From contig CM055073.1 in the NCBI GenBank assembly GCA_029204045.2, positions 23,717,740 to 23,781,739 on the forward strand: 64,000 nt of DNA, in the 5' to 3' direction. The notes under the pieces were generated by a model, which searched no databases, was not told where the DNA came from, and was given only the letters and a program-made list of their open reading frames with translations. The DNA is from Tillandsia leiboldiana (taxonomy: Eukaryota; Streptophyta; Magnoliopsida; Poales; Bromeliaceae). Position numbers and translations under genes: made by a program. Shown in pieces: positions 1 through 10,968 of this stretch. Every line of letters begins with the position of its first letter. Positions within the stretch are counted from its first letter, which is position 1.

Positions 1-59
1 CATCGCCTGATTGGCCGACAGGATCCGGAAGACCCGGCGCGTAGACCGGAAGCGTGGAC

Positions 60-159
60 CACGTGAACCGCGTGGGGACACGTGGCATGTTCCCATTGGC
101 TGGCTCAAGCCGCCCACGTGCACGAGGCACGCGGAACACGTGGGCGGCGCGGACACGTG
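60..159. promoter_or_regulatory. Cluster of five CACGTG G-boxes in LTR U3
   Basis: CACGTG hexamers sit at 60-65, 79-84, 115-120, 137-142 and 154-159, several as CACGTGGC, the core bound by plant bZIP and bHLH factors. They lie 130-230 bp upstream of the LTR TATA box, the place expected for U3 enhancers. Function is inferred. Confidence 0.5.
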
Positions 160-289
160 GCGCTTCCCGAATGCCCTTTTACGGCTGTTTCGTGTTTGGG
201 AACGCGCGGCGCAATCTGAGCGGTGGAAATTGATGTTTCCTGTTCTGTCCTGGGATTCGGTGTGGAGCCCGAATAGGAATTTGCCCCAT

Positions 290-296
290 TATAAAT
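290..296 (+). promoter_or_regulatory. LTR TATA box
   Basis: TATAAAT followed by a pyrimidine-rich stretch (tacccctccctcttcactc) is a good plant TATA box. Transcription would start near 320-330 and mark the U3/R border. Confidence 0.6.
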
Positions 297-1737
297 ACCC
301 CTCCCTCTTCACTCTGCAAATTCTAGATTTTAGAGAGAGAAAATGAGCTGGTGACCTTAATGAAAGTTGTTCCCCTCTCTGTCCTCCATCTCCCCTAGAA
401 GTTTCAGAATTTTTGGAGTTGCCGACAGTGAGTTATCTGCGACGCGACGCGCTTCGACGTTTCCCCCTTTTCGGCCCGTTTCCGTCGCAGTTCAGTCGGA
501 AATTCCCTGTGAGCAAACCACGATGAATTTTTGAATGATTTATGTGACAACGCGTTCCTAAAAGGTAAGGCTTCGTTTTTCATGTTGATCACTTTGCTCC
601 ATTTCGTACTTTTGGCATGGTTCCCGAGGCACCTTTGACCCTCCTTTTTGCTGTGGTACTTTCTGGACAGCATCGACTTCTCCGATTTATATCTTGAGAT
701 AGGAGCATCGGATCGAGGCGTTTAAGTAGTCGATTTTGATCTACTCGTCGCGAGGAACGTAACCGTGATTTTTCTGGATTTTTAGGAGCACTGTACAGAG
801 GCGAAAATCCCTCTTTTTTTTGTGCTGTTTGGAAAAACAACAAAGGCTGTATTTTTGGGATTTGTATTTACACTGGGTGTGTTGTTCTGTACAGTTGTGC
901 ACTGTTCTCGACGAATTGCGGGAATAGAGGACTGTGGACAGCAAGAGGCTTCCTGGGTGTGGATTTCGCTTTTCGAGGTGGGTGGTTGTTGCTTACCTCA
1001 TTTTTGACTAACTCACTAGGAGTATTAGAGATTCCCTATTTCAAAACTGATAATCGGCATTCCAATCGTGATTTGCATGAGTAGACCCCACAAAGTATAT
1101 GACAGCTCATTTATGATAATTGGGACACTATTGTTGGGACAAATGCTATATCCTATTCTCGCATGCAAATGATTTATCATGGTATATTAAGATCAATCTT
1201 TTTAAAATAAATATTAGACATTTTTCTACAATTTTAAAAGAGAACAATTGCATGCTTGTATGGGCATCTAGTTAGGCCACTATTTATTGCTACACTATCA
1301 TATTGGGACTTGACTTAGGAGAAACCATGTTTCGTTGTTCTCCTTGACGCATGTGGCTCGGTTTGAGCAGGGTTTTGGGATAGTGTAGTCGAGGTCATCG
1401 AGTCGGGGACGGGTTTGACTCGATTATAGATTATGGGGCATTGTGGTAACCGCGGACATTAGGCGGTTGACCGGATGTTCACTATTGCATCAGATTGGGT
1501 ATCAGATTTCTCTAGTGGATGGTATTTCCCACTTGTTGATTACTATTGCATCTGATTGGGGATCAGGGTTACTTTAGTGGATGGATTTTTCCCACTTTGA
1601 TCATAGTCATGATCCAGTCCTGCTATTGTGAGACATTGGTTACAGAGATACTTGATACAGAGATACCGTACTCGTGTGGGTCGCTCCCCTCGAGTGCCAC
1701 TCCGGAGTAGGCTTTTGACCGTGACGGTGCCGGTCAG

Positions 1738-1815
1738 TTGGTGAGTTGTGAGTGATGACAGAGTTGGTGAGTTGTGAGTGATGACAGAGTTGGTGAGTTG
1801 AGAGTGATGAGAGAG
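1738..1815. repeat. 26-bp tandem repeat, three copies
   Basis: The unit ttggtgagttgtgagtgatg plus acagag is repeated three times with the last copy diverged. It lies in the transcribed part (R-U5) of the LTR. Confidence 0.8.
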
Positions 1816-2909
1816 CAGGCAGTGCCAGTGCTTCCTGGCCCTTTGATTGGGTTTCTTTGGGCGGTTAGCCTTTTAGTTGCATACATACAGTTATCTTTTT
1901 GGCACTGCATTTAGAGACATAGTAGTGGTAGTTCCCTCTTTCAGCAGCCTTTCCAGCATATCACTGTTCTTCTTTTTTTTTGCCTCTAGTAGTCATAGTG
2001 GGTCCGTCAGAGTTGAGGATTTACCCACTAGGGGGAGGCTACTGGTTTATCTAGTAGTTCTCACCCCCATAGTTGTTTTCTGTCTCTTTCCCGTTGTTTT
2101 GCAGAGTCGTCTGCGGGAGCTGCTGGGCCATCAGCGGCAGATCGAGGTAAGAGGATAGCGGACTAGCTAGATCGTCTGCCCCGACCGTGAGAGTAGCTGG
2201 ACTTATATTGTACCCCTTTTTGTATCTCAGACTGTAGCACTTTACTTTTGGGTCTGGTTGTATTCATTTCAGTGAGCTGGGAGTTTATTGTATATTTACA
2301 GCTTGTATCTTATTTCCAGTCTGAGATATTATGCAGTTCTTTTTAGTTCAGCTCTGTATTATGCTCTTTTATTGTACATCTTATATCTGAGCAGGTTACC
2401 AGCGCTTCGTGTACGCGGGAAATTCCGTGTGCACGGCGGATCTGTAGACGGACCCGGGTTCTGGTTTACACCCCGGGGCGTGACAAAAGGGGTCCTGTAA
2501 CCTCGTAAGCTAGGACCACCCCCTGCTTTTCATATATTTTTATATCTGCATTTACCGCTTTCCTAGATAAATTTACTGTATTTTCTAGGAGTAGATTGCT
2601 TATAATTTCTATCCCCTTTCCTCCTCCTTGTATCTCCTTTCCAATCAATACAAAGCATTAATTGACTCTTTAGCCATGTCAAATTATTATCTCAACTATT
2701 TGAGTCGGCTACTTTAGGTCAGATTCAACCTCTCTCTATATCCATATCCTGATTCGACTGATCTAAGCCGGACGGTCGCGAGAATTAAAGTGAGAAGAAT
2801 CCGACCGAGCAGATCCCTCGTTGGCCCGATCGCTTGATCTCTTTGGCACGCAGCGCATCATATTCAGAGGGTCAAACGAACGCCCAAAACCGATCGACGA
2901 CCGACATTT

Positions 2910-3337
2910 TTGATCCCAACAACTTTTTTGGCACGCCCAGTGGGACGCTCAGGTAACTTTTACTTTCCTACCGTAAATATATCAGAGGACAACAGCCTGA
3001 ACCTTAGAAATAGAGTCGTTCCCAGACATTCAGGGAACGACCACGATAGTGATGTCGGACACGCGGATGACCCGCCACCGATGCTATTAGAGGTTCCGGA
3101 GACCAGCGGAAGGTCGGCACAACAGGAGCTGACCTTAGCCCAGATATTCGGGCAAATGTCCCGAACAATGGATAACATCGAGAGGACCCAAGCGTCCCTT
3201 GAAAGGAACCGACAAGCGCAGGACGCCCGGTTCGATGCTATGTTGGCCGCAATAGCGGCCCCCAATGGAAGTGCGGCTCAATTTGGGCAAGGAATGGCCC
3301 CCGAAGAGCCGTACAGTGGAGGATACGTCTCCGCAGC
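2910..3337 (+). pseudogene. Tat-like gag, N-terminal part
   Basis: Reading from the ATG at 2910, about 142 codons stay open up to the insertion point of the solo LTR. The product is hydrophilic and proline/glutamine rich with an acidic N-terminal part and a helical segment (QMSRTMDNIERTQASLERN) common in the leader half of Tat gag proteins. The frame after 3337 continues at 7517, once the solo LTR and one copy of its target duplication are set aside, confirming that this is one coding region split by insertion. No zinc knuckle or protease is visible here. Confidence 0.6.
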
Positions 3338-4332
3338 TGTCACGCCCCGGGGTCGAAACTGCGACCCGGGCTCGCCAACAGATCCGCCACCTATGCCAAA
3401 CCCGCATAGGCGAAGCGTCCTACCTGCAAGAAAAGTACTACAGCTAAACAGATATCAGAGCTATAAATAAAGATCTGCTGTATAACTAAATCAATCATTG
3501 TACAACTAAAAATGATACAACAATGTCCGCCTCCCAAAAAGATAATCATACAATATCCTCATATACAAACTCAGAACTCAACCGGGAGGTAACTCCAATA
3601 AATACATCAGTGTACAGGCTCTCAATACATATCAATCATCGCCCAAAAAAAATACAAAAGTCACTCTCAGCAATAAAGGATGGTACAACTCTATCCCTCA
3701 CTACAAAGTCTCTCAACAAGAAACTCTCAAAATAATAAAGGTACATCTACTCTCAGGACGACGACTGGTAGGGATCTAGCTCGCGACTCCCTCACCTCGA
3801 TCAGAAGAAGCAGCAACAGGAGCAGCAGGAACAGGAGTAGAAGTCCCTGTGGGAAAAGACACCACGACGGGTGTGAGAACTACGTCCCAAGTAGTTCTCA
3901 GTGGGTGCCGCCAACAAGCCCGACGGTCTGCCCACTAAGTCTACTAGAGGCATAAGGCAACATATGCAGTGCTGTAAGGAAAGCTGGAAAAAGTAAACTC
4001 TACAGCTACTATGCCTCTATCTAGATGCTCAAAGAGTGGAACAGAAAGAACATGATGCCACAACTAACTCTCATCTCTGATCACCCAATCTGAACTGACT
4101 GCCTCCTCGGGTCCAGTCAAGCCTGCGCCAACCTACTGTCGTTACGTCCCGGAGGAGCGGACTTATGTAGGACGTCCATGACTGCCAACACTAGCACAGC
4201 CAGAGGGACAAATGCGACGACAAGTCGCGATAGAAAAGCTCAATCTCACGCCGGTAAAATAACCCGGTCTCGCCTACTCCGGAGTGGCACTCGAGGGGAG
4301 CGACCCGCTCGAGTCAAAAGTAACCCATCTCA

Positions 4333-4374
4333 AGTATCTCTGTAAAGTATCTCTGTAAAGTATCTCTGTAAAGC
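4333..4374. repeat. 13-bp tandem repeat
   Basis: Three consecutive copies of agtatctctgtaa, inside the solo LTR; the plus-oriented L1 copy has related cagagatac units near 1645-1665. Confidence 0.75.
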
Positions 4375-4679
4375 TCAAAGTGGCTCATGCAGGCTATGAT
4401 CCACGATCAAACAGATCGGTAACTCCAAGCTCAAAGCACAACTCAGTCGGAAAAAGAACCTCGACTCAAACAGGAATAGCCCAAAACACTCTCACAGCTA
4501 TGTCGGAGAACCCTCAACGACTCAATCTGATAATGCACGACCATGGCTGAGTCGGGAAACCTCCACGACTCGATCTGCCAGAACCCCAAGATCCTCAAAG
4601 CTAAGTGGGAGAACCACCTCCACCACTAAATCAGAAAAACAACCTCTAGATCACACTCTACCAACTCATAGCACAAAGT

Positions 4680-4824
4680 CGCATCCACTGCGAGAAACTG
4701 TCTCAATAGGCCAAACAGGCCAAACGTCGCATCCACTGCGAACAACTGTCTCAACAGGCCAAACAGGCCAAACGTCGCATCCACTGCGAACAACTGCCTC
4801 AACAGGCCAACATCGCATCCACTG
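4680..4824. repeat. 48-bp tandem repeat, about three copies
   Basis: The unit begins gcatccactgcgaacaactg at 4681, 4729 and 4777, with a shortened fourth start at 4815. It lies in the U5 side of the solo LTR and is absent as an array from the copy at 1-2485, so it arose after the two LTRs separated. Confidence 0.85.
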
Positions 4825-6620
4825 ACACAAGGAAGGGTCCGGGAACCCCGAAAGACTAGAACCTACAACCCAAATCAAACAAGAACAGGTTCTAGGCATA
4901 GCCTCTCGTTGTTCTCGTCCCAAGAAGAAGGCAGACCTTAGAACCCAGACCACTCGAATCATCTCGGGTGGTTAATTTATAGGAAAAAGGTGACATTTCT
5001 TACTGAAGCCATTTGATCTGTAAGAAATCCATACTTAATGATTTTTAGTTCTTTTTAGGAAAACAGTTGAAACCAAGTTTTATATCTAAGCCTCGAAGGG
5101 CTAATGCCTTCGTCCAATCAAACAAGAACAGACTCAGGCGACCCTACGATTCTTGGAAGAAAATATTTGGTTGACAAAAATCATATGTGTGTCCAAAAAG
5201 GTTCTGGGTTTAACGTCCTGCTAACACTGATATACCGCTGCCACTAACACATCGGCGACAGATAAAACAAGAAAAAAATAAAACATCTCGGGACCGCCGT
5301 CTACCCAAACGGCTCCCGCTACAGATGACACACCCAACTACATCTACCAGACTCCACTCTGCTCCCAAGCACGAGTGTAACATGCATCCCACACTAAAAG
5401 ATAACTCCTGACCACTCGGCCCACTACCCGTGCGAGGAAGAACACTATGTCCAGGAAAGTAGAATTGTGGATGTCTAAAGCAGAAATAACCCTAGCCCAA
5501 GTGAGGGTTTTCTCCTAGTCTGGTTTACACATGCAAACATAGGACAGGGTGCTAGGTCAAGTTCCAAGATAACTATAATTACAGATGGTAGGAAACAAAA
5601 GATCGCATGATCAACAAATAACGCTAGAATTATCAGCTATCACATTCTAGCCTGCTACACAAGAATATCTCTATCATGCATGGTCCTACTATAGCAGATT
5701 TAATGAACATTCCATCAATCTTGGAGACAGGGCCACCCACCTGAAAGTGCACAACTATCCAAGGTCGTACAGCTAAGAATGCCCAGAAACAGATATAGCA
5801 GTACATCCACCAAGCCAACAGTGCTCAATACATCCTGGGTACAAAACACATTCCAAAAATTACACTTAATTCCACTAAATTCCACATATTAAAAATCTGC
5901 GGTGAACAGTCCTCTTTCTGTGAAAATTTCACCTGCTGAAAGTGCCCAGAAAATTCCAATAAAAATATGACAGCGATCGTCGCGTCGAGACCTTCGAAAC
6001 GGGTACCTGCACGCCCAAATCCGAGCCCCGTAGGCCAAGTTACAAATTTCGCAGTACAGGTGCGCAAACACTCACAACCACACAACTGTAAACTCAAACA
6101 CAGATAAAAGGGGAATAGTATACCTCCGGGAAGGTCTCGGAAAAATCCAAGGAAAATACGGCGATGATCCTCGCGACGAGTAGATGAAAAAAATGTACAG
6201 GCTCGTCTCGATCCGACGCTCGAGTGCGGAGATAAAATTCCGGCAAGCCTCCGCTGTCCAGAAATCCACCAACAAAACAGTGGCTTAGAAATGCCTCGTG
6301 AACTGTGCCAAGAACTCAAAATCAATCAAGGTGATCAACATAGAAATCAAAGGCGTACCTCACGTGAATCCAATGCCGTAGAAATCGTCCAAAAATACTG
6401 ACGGAGTAGCTCTGTGGACCTCTCAGATCGAACTGCGACGATAACGGGCCTCCGATGAAAAATCGCCACACTGCGCTCCGATGCCGAAGTCGTCGACGCC
6501 GCGGCTTCCAAAAAATCCGGGCCTCTGCCAGAAGATGCGCAACACGAAGATCTCCAACTTTGCTAAAGGGGCTAAGGGCAGGGGAGCTCGGGAAAGGGGG
6601 CAAAAAGTCCCAACAAGCAG

Positions 6621-6630
6621 CCTATTTATA
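6621..6630 (-). promoter_or_regulatory. TATA box of inverted solo LTR
   Basis: The complement reads TATAAATAGG, about 885 bp from the LTR 5' end on the minus strand, with the G-box array 190-510 bp upstream of it. Confidence 0.6.
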
Positions 6631-6815
6631 GGCCCAGCCCGAAAATCCGCACTTTGGACTTTCGGCCCAAAGATTCGGGCGCCCGGTACTTCCGGGCTGC
6701 TACAGTAACGGGCCGGCCCGTTACTGTGCAGGCCCGGAAAGCCCACGGCCCGCCACGCGTCCCGGCACCGCGCCCGCCGCGCCCGGAGCACATGCGCCCG
6801 TCTATCACCACGCGC

Positions 6816-7138
6816 CACGTGGCACCGCGGTCCACGGCGGGAACCGTGGGCCGCGGTTCACGCCGGGCCACCCGGGTCCGTGCGCCCACCAATGCGCGCG
6901 CGCCACGTGGCCACGCGGGGTCCACGGTGCGCCGCGCCCGCACCGCTGTCGCGCGTGGGTTGACCACCCAATCACAGCGCGCCACGTGGCAAACCCAAAA
7001 CTCACTGCGCCCGATGCAGGAAATATGGTTCACCCGACGAATCCGAAGCTGCCACGTGTCACCCTCCCGGTCCACTGTACACCGCGCCTTTCCCGTGGAC
7101 CGCGCCCGCTGCACCAGCCAACCGGGAGCCGCCACGTG
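6816..7138. promoter_or_regulatory. Five evenly spaced G-boxes in solo LTR U3
   Basis: CACGTG occurs at 6816, 6904, 6983, 7053 and 7133, each within a gccacgtgg or gccacgtgtc context and spaced 70-88 bp. This mirrors the cluster at 60-159. Such elements usually bind bZIP factors (light or abscisic-acid response); binding is inferred. Confidence 0.55.
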
Positions 7139-7516
7139 TCCCCCGCCCGGGTGCACGCTCCAGCGGTGGACCGAGCGCCGCGCTCCGCCGCCAGCTGCCG
7201 CGCTCCGCCGCCCGCCGCCGCCGCCTCTCCGGCCGCCGGAACAGTACCAAAACCTCGAAATCCGTGCCGGGTCATCCGGGCTCCGAAAAACACAAGTAAA
7301 TAGTCCATCTTGACCGTTTTCGCGCGCTGAATCCAAATCCGATGTCCATTTGGCCCAATTCCACTTCTAAAATTTCCCAAAGGTCTCCGGTGATGCAAAC
7401 TTACTCCCAATTCGCACCATAAATCCATATCTTGGGCCCGACACGCGCACAACACTCCCAAAGGCCACTTATCCATCAATAAATTCTTAAGCGGGGATTC
7501 GGGTCCTCACAGCAGC

Positions 7517-9838
7517 ACCCCAACAATTGTCGATACAATCGATCGCGATGGCGCCAGCAATGCCGATAGTGCAACCCCAGGGAATTGCACTGCCATCAAG
7601 CGATGCAGCCGCTTAGGGCAGCACAGCCGCAGATGACCCCGTACCAGACAGGGATTTGGCTGATGGGGCAAAACATCGACCATCAACCAGAGAAGTACTG
7701 GGGGATTCCTCTGGCTCCCCCACTACCGTTTGTCCAGCCTCATGCTAGGGGCAAGATCGTCGGGCGGGTCCTTCCACAGGGACCGTTTCAGCAACAGGCT
7801 AGTCCATACGGGCTGCCACCTTCTCCAGCACAACGAGTGGCTCCGGTATCTCAGATCGGACTCGCCGAAATAGCTGGGGGTAGGTATGCCGAGCAGGTCC
7901 CCTTGCTGGGACCGCTTTCACTTCAGGCTGGCCACTCCGAGCTGCCACCTCAACCAGCACAGCTGGCAACCTAGGCTCCTCAGGCTGGGCTCGCCGAAAT
8001 GGCTGGAGGCAGTTATGTCGGGTAAGCCCCGCCGCAGGGACCGCCCCAACTGCAGGCTGGCCTATACGGGCCGCTACCTCCTCCAGCGCAGCCAGCAACT
8101 CCGGTATCTCAAGCCGAACTCGCCGAAATGGCTGGGGGCAGAAATGACAGGCAGGCCCCTGCACAGGGGCCACCCCGGAATCAGGCCGGCCAATACGGGC
8201 CGCCGCCTCCACCGGCGCAATCGACGGCCCCAACACCTCAAGTAGGGCTCGCCGACATTCACGCCCATATAGAGAATATCATCAGGAATACCTTCGACGC
8301 AGAGGCCAAACCGCCCATTCGGCCAGTGTTCAGGTCCCCGTATCTCGCTCATGTAGATACGGACTATTTGTATCCGGTTAACCGAAAGATGTCGAAGTTC
8401 AAAAAGTTCTAGGGCGAAGAAAACGAGAACACCGTAGAGCACATTGCTCGATTTACGACCTAATGCCGAGAGGCGGCCGCCAGCCCATTTCTTAAGATGA
8501 GGTTGTCTAGTACGTCGTTAATAAAGACGTTTTCATAGTACACAAGCCTGCCACACAATTTCGTCCGGGATTGGGAAAACCTTGAGGCTAAGTTCCATGA
8601 GCAATTCTATCGGGTTGTGCTCGAATTGTCGGTTGCAGATATTGCATCGTATCAGCAGAACATCGGAAAAACGGTTGAAGAGTACCTTAACCGCTTCAAG
8701 ACGACGAGAAACCGTTGTTTTGTAAGGATACCTGAGTCCGAATTCGTGAAAATCGCGTTCAACGGGCTCCACTTTAAGACGCGCGATCATTTCGAGGATC
8801 GATAGTTTGCCAACCTTTTCGATCTTGGCATCCGGGTTGCTCAATATGAGCAATTCTGCAAGAATAATAATGACAATCGACTGCAATAGGACTGAGGGAA
8901 GGAGTGGAAAAAGGCGAAAGAAAATGACATTGCTTTTGTTGAAGAACAGTCGGTTCATGAGGAGCCGAATGGAGAGAATTTGAATTTGGCTGATGAGGTC
9001 AAAATATACGCGGCTAAGTTATTAAAAGGTCATCGGCCATACAAATGCTAGTGGCTAAAGCCAGTAAGGATTCGAGAATATAAAGCCCAAGCTTTGGTTA
9101 ATGCATACTCCTTCGACACGGACAAGGTCTATCAAATTTTCGATCGGCTGCTCCAAGATAGGAGGATTCGACTCTAGGAGGGTTAGACGATTCCTCCATA
9201 TGAAGAGCTATGGAAACGGAAGTATGCAAGTGGCACTATTCAGGAAGCCACCGAACAGGCGATTGCACCGCCTGGAAAAAATAGATCCAAGAAGAGATCG
9301 ACGAGGGTCGGCTTGTCTTTGCCAACCACGAAAATGATAATACTAACCCTTCTCCCCCACAGGTGAATATGGTGGACACGAAGGGAAAGGAGCCGGCACC
9401 GAGATCTGAGTCCCTCGAGAAAAGCCGACCACGAAAATGATAATACTAACCCTTCTCCCCCACAGGTGAATATGGTGGACACGAAGGGAAAGGAGCCGGC
9501 ACCGAGATCTGAGTCCCTCGAGAAAAGGACACCGGCGAATAGCATTCCTCGGCTCTGCATGCGATGCAAAGCCATGATGACGGTCGAAGAGTGGGGTGAA
9601 TTCTTCCTCGGTACGCCCGAGGAGGTCAAGAAATTGTTCGCCTTCCCCAACTTGGGCAAAGGCGAGGTTCACTGGGACCCGGCGCCGGATCAACATTCGG
9701 CTAAGGGGTCCAACAAGCAGCCTCCCAAGAAAGAGAAACAAGACTGCGCTATCCAGCGGGTCCTGGGTGACTTTTACGGCTTAAGGAGGCCGAGATCGCC
9801 AGCAGGCGGCAACGGGGGGTTAGGAGCCCCACTATGAC
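7517..9838 (+). pseudogene. Tat-like gag, central and C-terminal part
   Basis: This is the continuation of the gag split at 3337. First comes a proline/glutamine-rich, internally repetitive section (7585-8250; modules of the type GLAEMAGG...QAPxQGPxxQAGxYGPPPPPAQ recur about five times). Then follows the retrotransposon gag core (about 8390-8860), with RDWENLEAKFHEQFYR and YLNRFKTTRNRCF as recognisable family motifs, and a tail with RLCMRCKAMM (9550-9580) resembling a metal-binding remnant. Stop codons interrupt it at 8410, 8461 and elsewhere, one replacing a conserved tryptophan near 8536, and there are frame changes near 9180. It is not translatable as one protein. Confidence 0.7.
9321..9526 (+). 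repeat. 103-bp tandem duplication inside gag
   Basis: Positions 9321-9423 and 9424-9526 are identical except for about one base (gccaacc versus gccgacc). The length is not a multiple of three, so the duplication itself breaks the reading frame; high identity means it is recent. Confidence 0.95.
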
Positions 9839-10968
9839 AACAAGGCCTTCGCTACGGCTATTAGGAATGCCGAAGCTAGGGGGTCACCCCAAAGAGCCTT
9901 CGACCGAAAGGCCGAAGATGGACGAAGGCATGGGCCACAACCACGCCCATATCAAGGCAGACGCCGCGAGAGGCTCGGCCCAGCAGCCGGCTATCCACGT
10001 ATGGGGCCAAAGCCCCGAGTCTTTTATCACGGAGACAACAGGCTGGGGGCACGAGCTACCCCCTTTACGCCAGACATCGAGTTCCCCAAGCTGACGATAA
10101 GGGAAGTAGATGTTCTGGCCATTCGCCTGGTGGAACAACTCCAAATCTAGCCATGGCCGAAACCATGGCAGAGGCGAGAGATCCTCAGAAAACACATGAG
10201 GGAAGTGGACCCGCCGGCCGAAGGGCCAGCTGAACAGCAGTCCACTTCACATAGGCCGAATCGGTGGTACGGTTCGGCCATGAAAAGGACATAGAAACGT
10301 CGGCAGTAGCGAGCTCAAGCCGATGCGATGAAAGAGGCGACGACGGCCCGAGGACCGCAGCCTGGCCCAGTCGAAGCACGATCCATGCTTCGGACGTCGT
10401 TTTACCCCGGGTGAAATGAGTCCGAGGCCGGGGGGGTCGAGTGCACTGCCTCTAAGCAAGTCAACCATGCCGCAATCGGCGGCAAAACAACCTACGAGCA
10501 TCCGCCAGAAGCTGGACGCCCAAATACGAGATCTCGAGGCGACAATCTGGCGCAGAGCTAACGCCTCCAGAGATCATGACAGGCGGCCTCCAAAGGAGTG
10601 AGACGCGGAGGTCTCGACTACCACCTCTTCGGTCGGAGAGAACGAAAATGAGAAGCCTCAGGCCGATAACGATTCGGCCGAAATAAACCTGTACGGCGAC
10701 GATCGCGAACGTCCTAGAAAAGACGGAGGCAACAGCAAATCGGTACGGTGACGATCGCAAGAGAGAGAGAGAAGGAAAAATCGAGGAGGAAAAATCGAGG
10801 AGGAAACGAAAAACCCAAAAGCACCGCGCATTAATTTCTGAAAAGACTAAAAAGACGGAGACAGCAGTGAACCGACACGACGGCAATCGCTAAGGAAAGA
10901 GAGAGAAGGGAACCGGCGCGGAGACGGGAAGCCCAAACAGCACCACACATTTAATGCGTTAAGACCAT
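9839..10968 (+). other. Degenerate interior of Tat-like element
   Basis: Short frame-shifted peptides continue to about 10200. After that the sequence is purine-rich with loosely repeated gtacggcgacgatcgc blocks (near 10690, 10742 and 10880). No polymerase domain is seen. The right border of the element is not recognisable and is placed where composition turns AT-rich. Confidence 0.4.

Larger units (their letters stand above)
1..2485 (+). mobile_element. 3' part of a giant gypsy LTR (family L1)
   Basis: The segment ends in ccccggggcgtgaca, the mirror of the terminus of the solo LTR at 3338-7511, and shares with it a G-box-rich U3, a TATA box and a block around 1678-1710 that reappears inverted at 4271-4305. 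It is therefore the 3' part of an LTR in plus orientation; its 5' end lies left of the window. From TATA to end it is about 2.2 kb, against about 3.3 kb in the inverted copy, so the two differ by large indels. It abuts the Tat-like element at 2486. No open frame here looks like a protein. Whether it is solo or part of a whole element cannot be decided without the left flank. Confidence 0.75.
3338..7511 (-). mobile_element. 4.17-kb solo LTR (family L1), inverted
   Basis: It is bounded by TGTCACGCC at 3338 and CCTCACA at 7511 and flanked by perfect 5-bp duplications gcagc (3333-3337 and 7512-7516). The two ends do not resemble each other, so there are no shorter LTRs inside: this is one very long LTR left by recombination, in minus orientation. 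Read on the minus strand it starts TGTGAGGACCCG, has a G-box-rich U3 of about 0.9 kb, a TATA box at 6621-6630 and a 3.3-kb R-U5. Minus-strand open frames inside (such as 6626-7336) are GC-rich chance frames. It interrupts the gag at 2910-9838. Confidence 0.92.
2486..10968 (+). mobile_element. Degenerate Tat-like Ty3/gypsy element, interrupted
   Basis: Downstream of the giant LTR come about 400 bp of probable LTR/leader, then the sequence tttttggcacgcccagtggga typical of the 5' leader of Tat-lineage gypsy elements, then a gag-like reading frame. The gag is split by the solo LTR at 3338-7511 and resumes at 7517. Past about 9840 only short, frame-shifted stretches remain, and no reverse transcriptase, RNase H or integrase is recognisable, so the element is non-autonomous or deleted. 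Neither LTR can be delimited. The lineage call rests on gag wording and leader motif only. Confidence 0.65.

Noticed and set aside
6626..7336. 236-codon minus-strand frame and overlapping plus frames in the G-box region
   Set aside because: GC-rich U3 sequence of an LTR; open on both strands at once with no domain, as expected by chance.
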